Assembly: GCA_963838845.1 (NCBI GenBank) | Contig: CAWISR010000003.1 | Location: 1,302,001-1,366,000 of the forward strand | Length of the DNA stretch: 64,000 bases | Direction of reading: 5' to 3' | DNA from: CAVRXQ01 sp963838845 | GTDB lineage: Bacteria > Actinomycetota > Acidimicrobiia > Acidimicrobiales > Bog-793 | Shown here: in pieces, positions 1-8,398 of the stretch | Layout: each line of letters starts with the position of its first letter | How positions within the stretch are numbered: the stretch's first letter is position 1 | Notes under the pieces: generated by a model | Databases searched by the model: none | Told to the model about the DNA's origin: nothing | What the model saw: the letters and a program-made list of their open reading frames with translations, nothing else | Program-made: the position numbers and the translations under genes

Positions 1-1245
1 CTCGACGCCAGGATTACCTGGACCGGCTGGATTATCACCGTCTATCAGCTGGGCCAGGCAATTGCGATGCCACTCGTTGGACGCCTCAGCGATCAACTCG
101 GGAGGCGTCGCCTCTTCATCGGAGCGATCTGTCTGTTCACGCTGACGTCACTGCTTTGCGGAATCGCGACCTCGGTCTACGAATTGATCGTCTTCCGGGC
201 GCTCCAGGGACTCTGCGGCGGCGCTTTCCTGCCGTCGGCCACCGGGATAGTTTCCGACCACTTCGGGACAAACCGCGATCGGGCACTCGGGCTGTTCACT
301 TCGATTTTCCCGTTTGGCAATGCGGTAGGGCCGATATTCGGTGGGCTCTTGATCGCGTTCTGGTCCTGGCGCGGCATCTTCCTCATCAATATTCCGATAG
401 GTGTGGTGCTTGCGATCGTGGCCATCGCCGTGATCCCGCCTTCGACGAGGCGACCGGCGGCAAGGACCGACGTCGTCGCCGTGGTGCAGTTCGCTCTGGC
501 CGCGCTCGGTCTCATGTTCGGCATGGCCAGCCTGGGGGACAAAGGGGCGTCGGTTTCGTCCCCGACGGTGGCGCTGCCTCTTGCAGTGTCGGTGCTCGCC
601 GCGGCGTTCTTCCTCAACAGGGCCCGCAAGAACCCGGAGCCGCTCATTCCTCTGCGCCTGCTGCGCGGAGGCGGATTCTCCGCAATGAACGTGATCAATA
701 TCGTGTTCGGTGCCTGCTCGCTCGGAGGAGCGACGCTGATCCCGCTCTTCGCTCAGGACCGATATCACATCTCGCCGTTGAGGTCGGGGACGCTGCTCAC
801 AGCAAGGGCAGTCGGGATGATCGCGGTCGCCGCTCTCGCAACGTTTCTGCTGAGGCGTACCGGGTGCCGCCTTCCGATCGCCCTCGGCTTCACCGTGATC
901 GGGGCCGGATTCGTGTTGATGGCCGTGTCACCATGGGCATTCGGGCCCTACTGGTGGCTAGCGGCCGGGGCCGCCGTGACCGGCGTGGGCTTTGGCATAT
1001 CGAATCCCGCCGCGAACAATGCCGGGCTCGCTCGCGCTCCAGCCGACGTAGGAGTGGTCGCGGGTCTTCGGGGGATGTTCCGACAGGCAGGAGGAATTAT
1101 CTGTATCTCGGTCGTCACCGCCTTCCTCGCCCGAAGTTCAACCGTCGGGCACACCCTTTCGGTGGCCTTCGTGATTCTCGGCATCATCACGTTCTCGGTC
1201 CTCCCGCTGATCCGAGCGGTTCCCGAGCAGCGCGGATCGTGGTGA
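1..1245 (+). CDS. MFS transporter, DHA2 (drug:H+ antiporter) type, 5' end outside the window
   Basis: Integral-membrane exporter of the major facilitator superfamily, probably proton-driven; substrate not predictable. The frame is open from base 1 (first residues LDARITWTGWIITVYQLGQA), so the start codon lies upstream and about 414 residues are visible. The loop motif GRLSDQLGRRRLF is MFS motif A between TM2 and TM3. Alternating hydrophobic segments continue to the stop, and a second-half sequence (TGVGFGISNPAANNAG) resembles DHA2 members with 14 membrane segments. The stop codon is followed by about 120 bases before the next gene on the same strand, so co-transcription is possible but not shown. 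Family assignment is firm; the drug-efflux role is only the family default. Confidence 0.85.
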   Translation, partial: LDARITWTGWIITVYQLGQAIAMPLVGRLSDQLGRRRLFIGAICLFTLTSLLCGIATSVYELIVFRALQGLCGGAFLPSATGIVSDHFGTNRDRALGLFTSIFPFGNAVGPIFGGLLIAFWSWRGIFLINIPIGVVLAIVAIAVIPPSTRRPAARTDVVAVVQFALAALGLMFGMASLGDKGASVSSPTVALPLAVSVLAAAFFLNRARKNPEPLIPLRLLRGGGFSAMNVINIVFGACSLGGATLIPLFAQDRYHISPLRSGTLLTARAVGMIAVAALATFLLRRTGCRLPIALGFTVIGAGFVLMAVSPWAFGPYWWLAAGAAVTGVGFGISNPAANNAGLARAPADVGVVAGLRGMFRQAGGIICISVVTAFLARSSTVGHTLSVAFVILGIITFSVLPLIRAVPEQRGSW

Positions 1246-1365
1246 ACGCTCCAACGGTCGACGCGGTGGGGCACCCCGACGGCGTCGCGGCTGTTGCGGG
1301 AAAAGCGCGCCACTCGTGAGACGCGAGAGTTTCATCGTTAGCGCGAAACTGAAGGAAGAAGAGCT

Positions 1366-2388
1366 GTGATCGATCTCCGGTCCGATACCGTCACGCTGCC
1401 CTCGGAGCAGATGAAGAAGGCCATGTACGAGGCCGAGCTCGGAGACGACGGGTACGGAGAGGACCCGAGTGTCAACCGCCTCGAGACCAAAGCGGCTGAG
1501 CTGATGCGCAAGGAGGCCGCTCTCTTCGTCTCGAGCGGAACCATGGGGAACCTTCTCGCGATACTGACTGGAGCGCGACCCGGCGACGAGGTCATCGCGG
1601 AGTCACAGTCGCACACATTCTTGAGCGAGGCTGCGGGCGCGGCCATGGTTGGGGGAGTTCAGATCATCCCGCTGCCGACAAGGTCGGGAATCTTCACTGT
1701 CGACCAACTGGATGCAGCCATCCGCAGTCCCAATGTGAGCAATCCGCGCACGTCGGTTGTTCTTGTCGAGAACACCCACAATCGCCACGGGGGAGTTGCA
1801 TGGCCGCTCTCCGACTTGCGCCAGATCTCCGACTTCGCTCACGAGCGAGACCTTGTCGTCCATATGGACGGCGCGCGCATCTTCAATGCCGCGCTTGCGA
1901 GCGAGGCAAACGTTGACGAAGTCGCCGTGACCTCCGACACCGTGACTTTCTGTCTCTCCAAGGGCCTCGGCTGCCCGGCGGGCAGCGTGTTCTGTGGACC
2001 GGCTCAGGCGGTTAGCAGAGCCCGGCACTGGCGAAAGATGCTGGGCGGAGCGATGCGTCAGGTGGGAGTACTGGCGGCGGCTGGCCTCTACGCCCTCGAC
2101 AACATGGTCGAACGCCTACGAGAGGACCACGCCAACGCACAAAGCCTGGCCGAGGGCCTCACCGCGCTGCAGGGGGTCGAAGTCGACGTGTCTCGGGTCG
2201 AGACCAATCTGGTGATCTTCGAGGTCGAATCTATGGCCGTCGGGAAATTCCTCGAAGAGTGCGCCAAGAGAGGTGTCCTCGCGAAGTCTCCGGGAGGGTC
2301 GTTCGTGAGGCTTGTCACGCACTTTGGTGTCTCCGGCGCCGAAGTAAAGGAGGCTCTCGGTGTGTTCGAGGAGGTTCTCGATCTCTAG
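1366..2388 (+). CDS. Low-specificity L-threonine aldolase (PLP-dependent)
   Basis: Cytoplasmic fold-type I PLP enzyme that cleaves L-threonine or related beta-hydroxy amino acids to glycine and an aldehyde. The protein has 340 residues, the usual family length. It opens with the signature MIDLRSDTVTLPS. A conserved ESQSHTFL block supplies the His that stacks on PLP, and the Schiff-base Lys is in TFCLSKGLGCPAGSV. The start is GTG with a purine-rich GAAGGAAGAAGAG just upstream. It lies between the MFS exporter and a PEP-mutase-family lyase on the same strand, so it may supply glycine and acetaldehyde to the surrounding catabolic genes. Other beta-hydroxy amino acid lyases of the same fold cannot be excluded. 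Confidence 0.9.
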   Translation: MIDLRSDTVTLPSEQMKKAMYEAELGDDGYGEDPSVNRLETKAAELMRKEAALFVSSGTMGNLLAILTGARPGDEVIAESQSHTFLSEAAGAAMVGGVQIIPLPTRSGIFTVDQLDAAIRSPNVSNPRTSVVLVENTHNRHGGVAWPLSDLRQISDFAHERDLVVHMDGARIFNAALASEANVDEVAVTSDTVTFCLSKGLGCPAGSVFCGPAQAVSRARHWRKMLGGAMRQVGVLAAAGLYALDNMVERLREDHANAQSLAEGLTALQGVEVDVSRVETNLVIFEVESMAVGKFLEECAKRGVLAKSPGGSFVRLVTHFGVSGAEVKEALGVFEEVLDL

Positions 2389-2500
2389 CCGCGACCGCGC
2401 AGGAGACCGCCTAAAGAGATGGCCACCCGTGATCGCATGTTGGCATGTCCGATCTCGAACAGTGCACCGTTGACGTCACCGACTCCCGACGCGGCGTAAC

Positions 2501-3493
2501 GTGATTCTCGTGCGCGACGAAAGCTCGGAGAACTCGAGCCCGGGAAGCCGTCTGCGCGCGCTCATCCAAGCTCCCGACATCCTCCTTATGCCGGGCGTCT
2601 ACGACGGCTTCAGTGTGAGGCTCGTCGAGTCGGTGGGCTTCAAAGCTGCCTTCATATCGGGCTCGGGCGTCTCGGAGAGCAGATTGGGACGTCCCGACGT
2701 CGGTTTGATGGGGATGTCCGAAAGCGTCGACGCGGCACGCATGCTCGCGTCGCGAACGACGATGGGTCTGCTCGCGGACATCGACACCGGCTACGGCAAT
2801 GCGGTGAGCGCCCACTTCGCCACCGACGCATTCGAGGCCGCGGGGGTGGCCGGCATCATGATCGAGGACCAGGTCTGGCCGAAGCGATGTGGTCACATGG
2901 CCGGCAAGGAGTTGATCGGTGCGGAGGAGATGGCGATGAAGGTCCGCTCTGCCTGCGCCGCACGAAGAGATCCGGAATTCATCGTCGGGGCGCGGACCGA
3001 CGCGATTGCCACCGACGGAATCGACGAGGCGATCAGGCGGGCGAAGCTGAACGTGGAGGCCGGAGCCGATCTGCTCTTTGCCGACGCTCTCATGTCCGAG
3101 GCGGACATTGGCACGTTCGTCGAGCAGGTTCAGGCTCCGGTGCTGGTGAACATGGGCTTCGGGATCCGACGCAGGGCTACCACACCGCTCCTCTCTGCTG
3201 CCCAGCTCGAGCACCTCGGTGTAGCTGCGGTCATCTATCCCCGCCTTCTCACCTCCGCGGCCGTGGCGGGGATGCGGAACGCGATCAAGGCGCTCGACGA
3301 ATCGATTCAAAGCGGCCAAGTCACGGACAGACCTGACCTGTGCGTGTCCTTCGACGAGCTGAACGAGCTGATGGGGTTGAGCGAGATCGGCGAACTCGAG
3401 TCCCGCTTTCTCACCGACGAAGAAAGGGCGCGTAAGTACGGACAGGTATCGAACGGAGACCGAAAGGTTACGACGCCTCAGAGTGTGCCTTGA
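2501..3493 (+). CDS. Isocitrate lyase / PEP mutase family C-C lyase
   Basis: TIM-barrel Mg-dependent enzyme of the isocitrate lyase/phosphoenolpyruvate mutase superfamily, 330 residues. It carries the metal-binding DIDTGYGNA motif near residue 88 and EDQVWPKRCGHMAGK near residue 125. The Cys in KRCGH is the catalytic residue of true lyases (methylisocitrate lyase, 2,3-dimethylmalate lyase) rather than of oxaloacetate decarboxylases. It therefore probably releases pyruvate or a related 2-oxoacid from a branched hydroxy-dicarboxylate. The N-terminal MPGVYDGFSVRLVE block fits the family. Start GTG at 2501; a second in-frame GTG at 2510 is possible. Its stop overlaps the next gene by 4 bases (TTGA), indicating translational coupling. 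A second paralogue lies at 41932-42849. Confidence 0.85.
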   Translation: MILVRDESSENSSPGSRLRALIQAPDILLMPGVYDGFSVRLVESVGFKAAFISGSGVSESRLGRPDVGLMGMSESVDAARMLASRTTMGLLADIDTGYGNAVSAHFATDAFEAAGVAGIMIEDQVWPKRCGHMAGKELIGAEEMAMKVRSACAARRDPEFIVGARTDAIATDGIDEAIRRAKLNVEAGADLLFADALMSEADIGTFVEQVQAPVLVNMGFGIRRRATTPLLSAAQLEHLGVAAVIYPRLLTSAAVAGMRNAIKALDESIQSGQVTDRPDLCVSFDELNELMGLSEIGELESRFLTDEERARKYGQVSNGDRKVTTPQSVP

Positions 3494-4047
3494 GCAAGAA
3501 ACCGCTCGTACTGATCGACGTTTTCCCCGAGCTGGCATTGATCGGCGATCCTGAGCTGCGCGGGCAAGTCGAGGCCGTCTGGCAGGAGATCTGGCTGGCG
3601 TCTCCGTGGGAGTCCATCGAGGAAGTCCCGAGTTCACCCGAGTTTGCATACCCGCACATTCCTCACAACCGGTCAGTGTTGGCGATGGCCCTCGCGATCG
3701 CCGACGCCTTCGCGACATTCCACAATGTGAAAGTGGACCGCGACGTGCTTGTCGCCGCGGGCATGCTCCAGGACGTCTCCAAACTGGTCGAGTACCGTCG
3801 CGCCGACGACGGGACGGTCATCTACTCCGATCTCGGAAAGTGCTACCCGCACGCATTCTGGGCGGCTCACGTCGCGCTTAAGCACGGCCTTCCCGACACG
3901 GTGTGCAGCATCATTCTCGATCACACGCCGCAGTCGGCGCGGTTCCCTTCGACGCTCGAGGGCAAGATCCTTTACTACGCGGACCAGCTCGATGTCCTCG
4001 CCATCTACAAGGACCGCTGGCGCAAGGAGCTCTACATCACGAAGTGA
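3490..4047 (+). CDS. HD-domain-like protein with degenerate metal site
   Basis: Small cytoplasmic protein, 185 residues, that looks like an HD-superfamily phosphohydrolase. It has an early His (HNRSVLAMALAIADAF), a central helix LVAAGMLQDVSK, a later HAFWAAHVALKHGLPDTVCSIILDHT block and a late Asp (YYADQLDVLAIYKD). In the central motif the usual His-Asp pair reads Gln-Asp, so one metal ligand is missing and activity may be altered or lost. The start is TTG, overlapping the preceding lyase stop by 4 bases, so the two are very likely co-translated. It ends one base from the stop of the convergent gene at 4049. Function is unknown; the assignment rests on helix pattern and His/Asp spacing read by eye. 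Confidence 0.6.
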   Translation: MSKKPLVLIDVFPELALIGDPELRGQVEAVWQEIWLASPWESIEEVPSSPEFAYPHIPHNRSVLAMALAIADAFATFHNVKVDRDVLVAAGMLQDVSKLVEYRRADDGTVIYSDLGKCYPHAFWAAHVALKHGLPDTVCSIILDHTPQSARFPSTLEGKILYYADQLDVLAIYKDRWRKELYITK

Positions 4048-4048
4048 T

Positions 4049-4849
4049 TCAGCTCAATATCGGGCTCAAGTCTGACAGGAACTGGTTCGCCACGATCTGG
4101 AAGATGAAGTTCGCACCCTGAGCCATGATCATGCGCACACCGTGCTCGTGGAGCTTCTCCACTCGTTTTCGCAATCCATCGATGGTGTAGGCGTAACTCG
4201 TATTAGCGCCGATCGTGACTCCATGTTGCTTTCCGAGCTCGACAGCGCGATCGACGTATTCCCACAGTTTCTCGTTCTCGAAGTCGGGACGGTGATTGCC
4301 CGTGATGATCCTCGAAGCGTCGGTCATCGCGATGAAGACCGCCTTGATCCCAGGGTCCTTGATGACCTCCTCCAGCGAATCGAGCGCTCCTTTGGTCTCG
4401 GGCTGAGGGATCACAAAGGTCTCTCGGCTCTGAGTGGCGAGCGTCGGGATCCATTCGTCGAAGTCCCGGTAGGGGTGGATGGTGAGCGCCTTGCGATGCC
4501 AGTCCGCAGCCGCTTGGACGCACTCGTCGATCTCTTCCTTGCCTGAGTTTGAGACGAGCATGAACTGTGCGCCCACGCCCATCGCCCGGGAGAGATCGAC
4601 GGCGATTCGATGGTCGTAGCCGAGCCAGGGATTGCTCTGAAGCCGCAATACCGGGGTGATCCCCGCCGCCTCGGCAGCTCGGATGAGCTCTGCTGCCATG
4701 CTCCAGTCGATCGCGGTGAACATCTGGTCGATCATCACCCAGTGGAAACCCACATGCCCGCAAAGCTCGACCATGTCCACGCTGTTGGCCCAGACACCGA
4801 GGCTGGTTCGGCCTTGTTCGATGTCTTCGAGCAATGGGTTGCGCGCCAT
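4049..4849 (-). CDS. HpcH/HpaI aldolase-family protein, divergent active site
   Basis: Predicted class II pyruvate-dependent aldolase fold (HpcH/HpaI, citrate lyase beta-like), 266 residues. The C-terminal metal-site pattern is present: a Glu in VIPQPETKGALDSLEEV and an Asp in AVFIAMTDASRI. The N-terminal segment where family members usually have D-x-E-H reads WVMIDQMFTAIDWS, so the catalytic His region is not conserved. The chosen ATG at 4849 has GGGAGGA 4-5 bases upstream; a longer frame to 4888 lacks such support. It is transcribed divergently from the cysteine hydrolase at 5134 and ends one base from the HD-like gene. It may be an aldolase with another substrate or a non-catalytic relative. 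Confidence 0.7.
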   Translation of the reverse strand: MARNPLLEDIEQGRTSLGVWANSVDMVELCGHVGFHWVMIDQMFTAIDWSMAAELIRAAEAAGITPVLRLQSNPWLGYDHRIAVDLSRAMGVGAQFMLVSNSGKEEIDECVQAAADWHRKALTIHPYRDFDEWIPTLATQSRETFVIPQPETKGALDSLEEVIKDPGIKAVFIAMTDASRIITGNHRPDFENEKLWEYVDRAVELGKQHGVTIGANTSYAYTIDGLRKRVEKLHEHGVRMIMAQGANFIFQIVANQFLSDLSPILS

Positions 4850-4936
4850 CGCGTCCTCCCTCGGCCAGACCCGTACAGAGGTTGGCACCGTCTCCCGCCC
4901 CGCGTCCGATGAATAATGCCGGACGGGGCCGGGCGC

Positions 4937-4965
4937 TTGCCCGATGCGGAATGCGATTCTAATAT
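4937..4965 (+). promoter_or_regulatory. Candidate sigma-70 promoter for the cysteine hydrolase-AtuA operon
   Basis: TTGCCC (4937-4942) and TAATAT (4960-4965) are separated by 17 bases in the divergent gap between the genes starting at 4849 (minus) and 5134 (plus). This AT-rich patch stands out in GC-rich surroundings. The implied leader is about 160 bases. The call rests on spacing and sequence only. Confidence 0.4.
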
Positions 4966-5133
4966 TTGATCCTCAGGTGTCAACGGGTGACCGGTGTCGA
5001 CGTTCGGACCCGTGTCGGCGCATGCTGTGTCTCGGAGGCTCAGGAGAAAACTCAGAGCGTGTCGAGGAGGGTCCAGCTTCCCTCGAATCGTCAAGATCTC
5101 CCGAGACGGGAATCTGAAAGAGGAGGACCGAAG

Positions 5134-5832
5134 ATGCGGACGGTCTATGGCAAGCAGGTCTGCGAGACACTCGAGGAGGTTCTCAACCCCGACTGGTGCG
5201 CCGTCCTCCCGATCGATCTCCAGAACGACTTCATGGATCCGCGGGGCAAGGTCGCCATGGCCGGCGGGAACGTCGAGCCCATGCAGGAGATCCTTCCGAA
5301 ATGTGTGGACTTCATGAAGCGTGCTCGCGAGCTGGGTGTGAGGATCATCCACGTACGCATCATCGACCTGCCCGACGGGGCGAGCGACTCCCCGTCATGG
5401 CTGAGAGCCAAGGGGATGATCTCCGGTGTCAGCGAGTTCGCCGTTGAGGGTACTTGGGGTGCGGAGTTCTGCGAAGGTTGCGAGCCTCTTGGAGGCGAAC
5501 CGATGGTGACGAAGCACCGCTCGAGCGCCTTCGTCGGCACCAACCTTGACGCCCTACTTCGTAGCAACGACATCAAGACTGTCGTCATCATCGGCGAGCA
5601 GACGCCCGGCTGTGTCGAGGCAACCTACCGCGACGCCGCGTATTTTGACTACTACAACGTCCTGATCGAGGACTGCGTCGCAGCGCGCGAGAGAGATCTG
5701 CACGAGGCGTCGATCAAGATCCAGAGAGCACGCCACGACGTGTGCACCGCCGAACAGGCGCTCGGAATCTGGTCGAAGTACCGCTCCAAGGACCGACCCG
5801 GCGAGACGCCCCTCGTGTCAGTCGCGTCCTAA
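5134..5832 (+). CDS. Isochorismatase-family cysteine hydrolase
   Basis: Cytoplasmic amidohydrolase of the isochorismatase/nicotinamidase superfamily, 232 residues. The catalytic triad is visible: Asp in LPIDLQNDF (about residue 27), Lys in VTKHRSSAF, and nucleophile Cys in GEQTPGCVEAT. Such enzymes hydrolyse amides, ureido acids or vinyl ethers; the substrate here is unknown. ATG at 5134 is preferred because AGGAGG lies 7 bases upstream. A longer frame from 4966 adds 56 residues with no domain character. It heads an apparent operon with the AtuA-like gene 19 bases downstream, followed by DUF4387, aldolase and FAD oxidase genes, so it probably acts in the same degradative route. Confidence 0.85.
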   Translation: MRTVYGKQVCETLEEVLNPDWCAVLPIDLQNDFMDPRGKVAMAGGNVEPMQEILPKCVDFMKRARELGVRIIHVRIIDLPDGASDSPSWLRAKGMISGVSEFAVEGTWGAEFCEGCEPLGGEPMVTKHRSSAFVGTNLDALLRSNDIKTVVIIGEQTPGCVEATYRDAAYFDYYNVLIEDCVAARERDLHEASIKIQRARHDVCTAEQALGIWSKYRSKDRPGETPLVSVAS

Positions 5833-5851
5833 TCGAACCTCTGGCAGACAT

Positions 5852-7207
5852 ATGAAGCTGCTGTCGGCAACCGGGATGCTCGGATCGGGTTTCCGGGAGG
5901 CCTCGATCGTCGAGGGGGTCGACCGGGGGGCGGCGATGATCGGCTGCGACTCGGGAACCACTGATTTCGGTCCGCATCTCCTCGCGACGGGCAGGTCTCA
6001 ATTCTCCCGGGCAGCGATGCGACGGGATCTCGAGATCATCCTCGTGCAGGCCAGGAGAGCCTCGATTCCCGTGATCATCGGCTCGGCAGGGGGTTCGGGT
6101 GGTGATCAGAACCTCGCCTGGGTGATCGAGATCGTCCGCGAGCTCGCCCGGGATAACGGCTTGCACTTCCGCATGGCGGAGATACACGCGGAGCAGTCGA
6201 AGGACGATGTCCGCCGGCTTCTGAAGGAGGAGAGGATCGTCCCGCTCCCACCGATGGGTCCGATGACGGAGGACGACGTCGACTCCTCGCTTCACGTGGT
6301 GGCGATGATGGGGGCCGAGCCAATCCAGAGTGCGCTGTCGGCTGGGGCTGAGGTCGTCGTTGCGGGAAGGGCGAGTGACGCCGCGATCTTCGCCGCGCTG
6401 CCGCTCAAGGAAGGAATCGATCCGGCTTTCTGCTGGCACGCCGGAAAGATTCTCGAGTGCGGTGCCGCAGCGGTCGAAAGTCGGGCCGCCCCGGACAGCA
6501 TGATGGCGACACTTGAGGATTCCACGCTCGACATCGAGCCCCTGAGACCTGACTATCGCTGCACAGCTCAGAGCGTCGCGTCACACACCCTTTACGAGAA
6601 CGCGGATCCGTTCAACTTGGCGGAACCGGGAGGCGTTCTTGACACTCACGACTCGACGTACGAGGCGATCTCCGACAGAGCCGTTCGCATAAGAGGTTCG
6701 CGGTTCCACGTATCTCCTGAATATCGCGTCAAGCTCGAGGGGGCGCGGCTGGTCGGTTACTCAACGATCGTTCCAGGCGGCGTAAGAGACCCTCTAATCC
6801 TCAGTCAGCTTGACGAATGGCTCGAGGCTCTAGAACAGAACCTCTCCGAGCGCCTCACCCAAACGCTGGGCGAGGAGGCTCAGTACACGATCACGACGCA
6901 CGTCTACGGGCGCGACGGCGTCATGGGAACTCTCGAACCCGTGAACCGCTTCGAAGGACACGAGGCAATGATTCTTTGGGACGTGATATCCGAAACGCAG
7001 GACCTGTCCCACTCCATCGCAGCGAGTCTGAGCCACATGGCGGTACACAATCCGATTCCGCAGTGGCACGGGCTGATAAGCGGGGTCGCGTTCCCGTTCG
7101 CGCCATCGGAGATCGACCGTGGCGCGGTCTACGAGTTTCATCTCAACCATCTCGCTACACCGGACTCTCCAACTTCGCTCTTTGCGACCGAGATCGTGGA
7201 CGTCTGA
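5852..7207 (+). CDS. AtuA-family protein (DUF1446 domain)
   Basis: Protein of 451 residues related to the acyclic terpene utilisation protein AtuA (DUF1446). The N-terminus MKLLSATGMLGSGF, the CDSGTTDFGPHLLATG block and the glycine-rich IIGSAGGSGGDQN segment are typical, as is VVAGRASDAAIFAALPL near residue 170. The reaction is not established; genes of this kind occur in operons degrading branched acyl compounds. The C-terminal small domain of longer relatives appears to be missing and is probably supplied by the separate DUF4387 protein that starts one base after this stop. Start ATG; there is no strong Shine-Dalgarno, consistent with coupling to the upstream hydrolase gene. Confidence 0.8.
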   Translation: MKLLSATGMLGSGFREASIVEGVDRGAAMIGCDSGTTDFGPHLLATGRSQFSRAAMRRDLEIILVQARRASIPVIIGSAGGSGGDQNLAWVIEIVRELARDNGLHFRMAEIHAEQSKDDVRRLLKEERIVPLPPMGPMTEDDVDSSLHVVAMMGAEPIQSALSAGAEVVVAGRASDAAIFAALPLKEGIDPAFCWHAGKILECGAAAVESRAAPDSMMATLEDSTLDIEPLRPDYRCTAQSVASHTLYENADPFNLAEPGGVLDTHDSTYEAISDRAVRIRGSRFHVSPEYRVKLEGARLVGYSTIVPGGVRDPLILSQLDEWLEALEQNLSERLTQTLGEEAQYTITTHVYGRDGVMGTLEPVNRFEGHEAMILWDVISETQDLSHSIAASLSHMAVHNPIPQWHGLISGVAFPFAPSEIDRGAVYEFHLNHLATPDSPTSLFATEIVDV

Positions 7208-7208
7208 A

Positions 7209-7559
7209 ATGAGAAGGACGCTGGCGGAGGCCGCCTCGTTGATCAGGTCGAAGAACGCGGGACCCTTCTGGTTGACCTTCGACGTGATGTTTGACGACCT
7301 CGATGTCTACGAGGCGGTCCGTGACCAGGAAGTGCTGAACGCAGGGACGGTCAGTGCCCTGTTCCGTCAAGAGCAATCGGCGGTACTTGTGTTCTCCCAC
7401 GACAGTGCTCGCGCGATCAAGATCAGCTTCCCGAGGCCAGTCAGTTCAGGCTCGGCCCGTGACAGAGATGTGTTCGGTGGCCAGCAGTACGCACCGTTGC
7501 TGGATCTCACCGTGGAGCTCCCCAGCTACGACGACGAGAACGGAGAACGACGCAAGTGA
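7209..7559 (+). CDS. DUF4387 domain protein
   Basis: Small protein of 116 residues. The pattern LIRSKNAGPFWLTFDVMF, then DLDVYEAVRDQEVLN, then an acidic C-terminus (SYDDENGERRK) matches the DUF4387 family, which is found beside or fused to AtuA-like proteins and resembles the AtuA C-terminal ferredoxin-like domain. ATG at 7209 follows the AtuA-like stop by a single base, so the two are almost certainly made together and may form one functional unit. The 3' end overlaps the next start by 4 bases (GTGA). The biochemical role is unknown. Confidence 0.8.
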   Translation: MRRTLAEAASLIRSKNAGPFWLTFDVMFDDLDVYEAVRDQEVLNAGTVSALFRQEQSAVLVFSHDSARAIKISFPRPVSSGSARDRDVFGGQQYAPLLDLTVELPSYDDENGERRK

Positions 7560-8398
7560 GGACCAACTTTCCGGGTATCAAGGAGAAGCTAGCTTCCGGC
7601 AGAATTGCTCTGGGTTGCCTGGTTGCCTACGACGCGCCATGGCTCGTCGAGATCCTCGGACTGTCGGGTTTCGACTTCGTCGTGATCGATCTGGAACATG
7701 AGCCGTTCGATGACAGTCAGGTCACCAACCTGATACGCACCGCCGATGCCTACTCGCTTCCGTCGATCGTGAGAATGCCCCTTTCAGATCGGGTCATCCC
7801 TTTGTTGGACGCCGGCGCTCACGGCGTGAAAATCCCCAATCTGAGAGGCAAGGCTCAGGGCGAGGAACTTGTGGCCATGACGCGGTTCCACCCAGCGGGA
7901 ACGCGGACCTATTACACGCAGGGGCGGTCCGCTGACTATGGGATCAATATCGACGAACTCGAATGGATGCAGAAGGAAAACGACCGACTCTTTGTGATGG
8001 CCATGATCGAGGACATCAAGGTGGTCGAACAGCTCGATGACATCCTGTCGATCGACGGCATCGACGGCTTTCACGTCGGACCTCACGACCTCGCGCAGTC
8101 GATGGGTTACCCGGCGCCCGAGGCACTCGACAAAGTGATCACCGATGTCGTGAAACGCTGTTGCGAGGCGGGCAAGTATGCCTCCGTTGGGGTCATCACG
8201 CCCTGGAACCTCGACAAGATCGACCAGTGGGTCGACGACGGATGCCAGTTCCTGATCCTCGCCTCGGCATGGGCACTCACAAACTGCATCGTCGACATGC
8301 ACAACAGCATCCGACGACACATTCCCTCGGACCGTCAGTCGATCGGCGACCTCCCCAGCATGTCCCGCAGCAAGTACCTCAATCCGACTCCGAGGTGA
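7556..8398 (+). CDS. HpcH/HpaI-family 2-oxo acid aldolase
   Basis: Class II metal-dependent aldolase, 280 residues, that would split a 4-hydroxy-2-oxoacid into pyruvate and an aldehyde (family knowledge). Visible signatures: VVIDLEHEPFDDSQV with the D-x-E-H base motif, HGVKIPNLRGKAQGEELV, MIEDIKVVEQLDDIL carrying the metal Glu, and GFHVGPHDLAQSMG carrying the metal Asp. The start is GTG within a GTGA overlap with the DUF4387 gene, and the end overlaps the FAD oxidase start in the same manner. It is one of three members of this family in the window and the one with the best-preserved motifs together with 16433-17200. Confidence 0.88.
   Translation: MRTNFPGIKEKLASGRIALGCLVAYDAPWLVEILGLSGFDFVVIDLEHEPFDDSQVTNLIRTADAYSLPSIVRMPLSDRVIPLLDAGAHGVKIPNLRGKAQGEELVAMTRFHPAGTRTYYTQGRSADYGINIDELEWMQKENDRLFVMAMIEDIKVVEQLDDILSIDGIDGFHVGPHDLAQSMGYPAPEALDKVITDVVKRCCEAGKYASVGVITPWNLDKIDQWVDDGCQFLILASAWALTNCIVDMHNSIRRHIPSDRQSIGDLPSMSRSKYLNPTPR

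Noticed and set aside
2411..3718. Long antisense frame (435 codons, minus strand)
   Set aside because: It runs opposite a well-supported lyase gene, has Arg/His/Glu-rich low-complexity composition and no domain; a typical shadow in GC-rich DNA.
4966..5133. N-terminal extension of the cysteine hydrolase from TTG 4966
   Set aside because: The added 56 residues have no fold character, and AGGAGG precedes ATG 5134.
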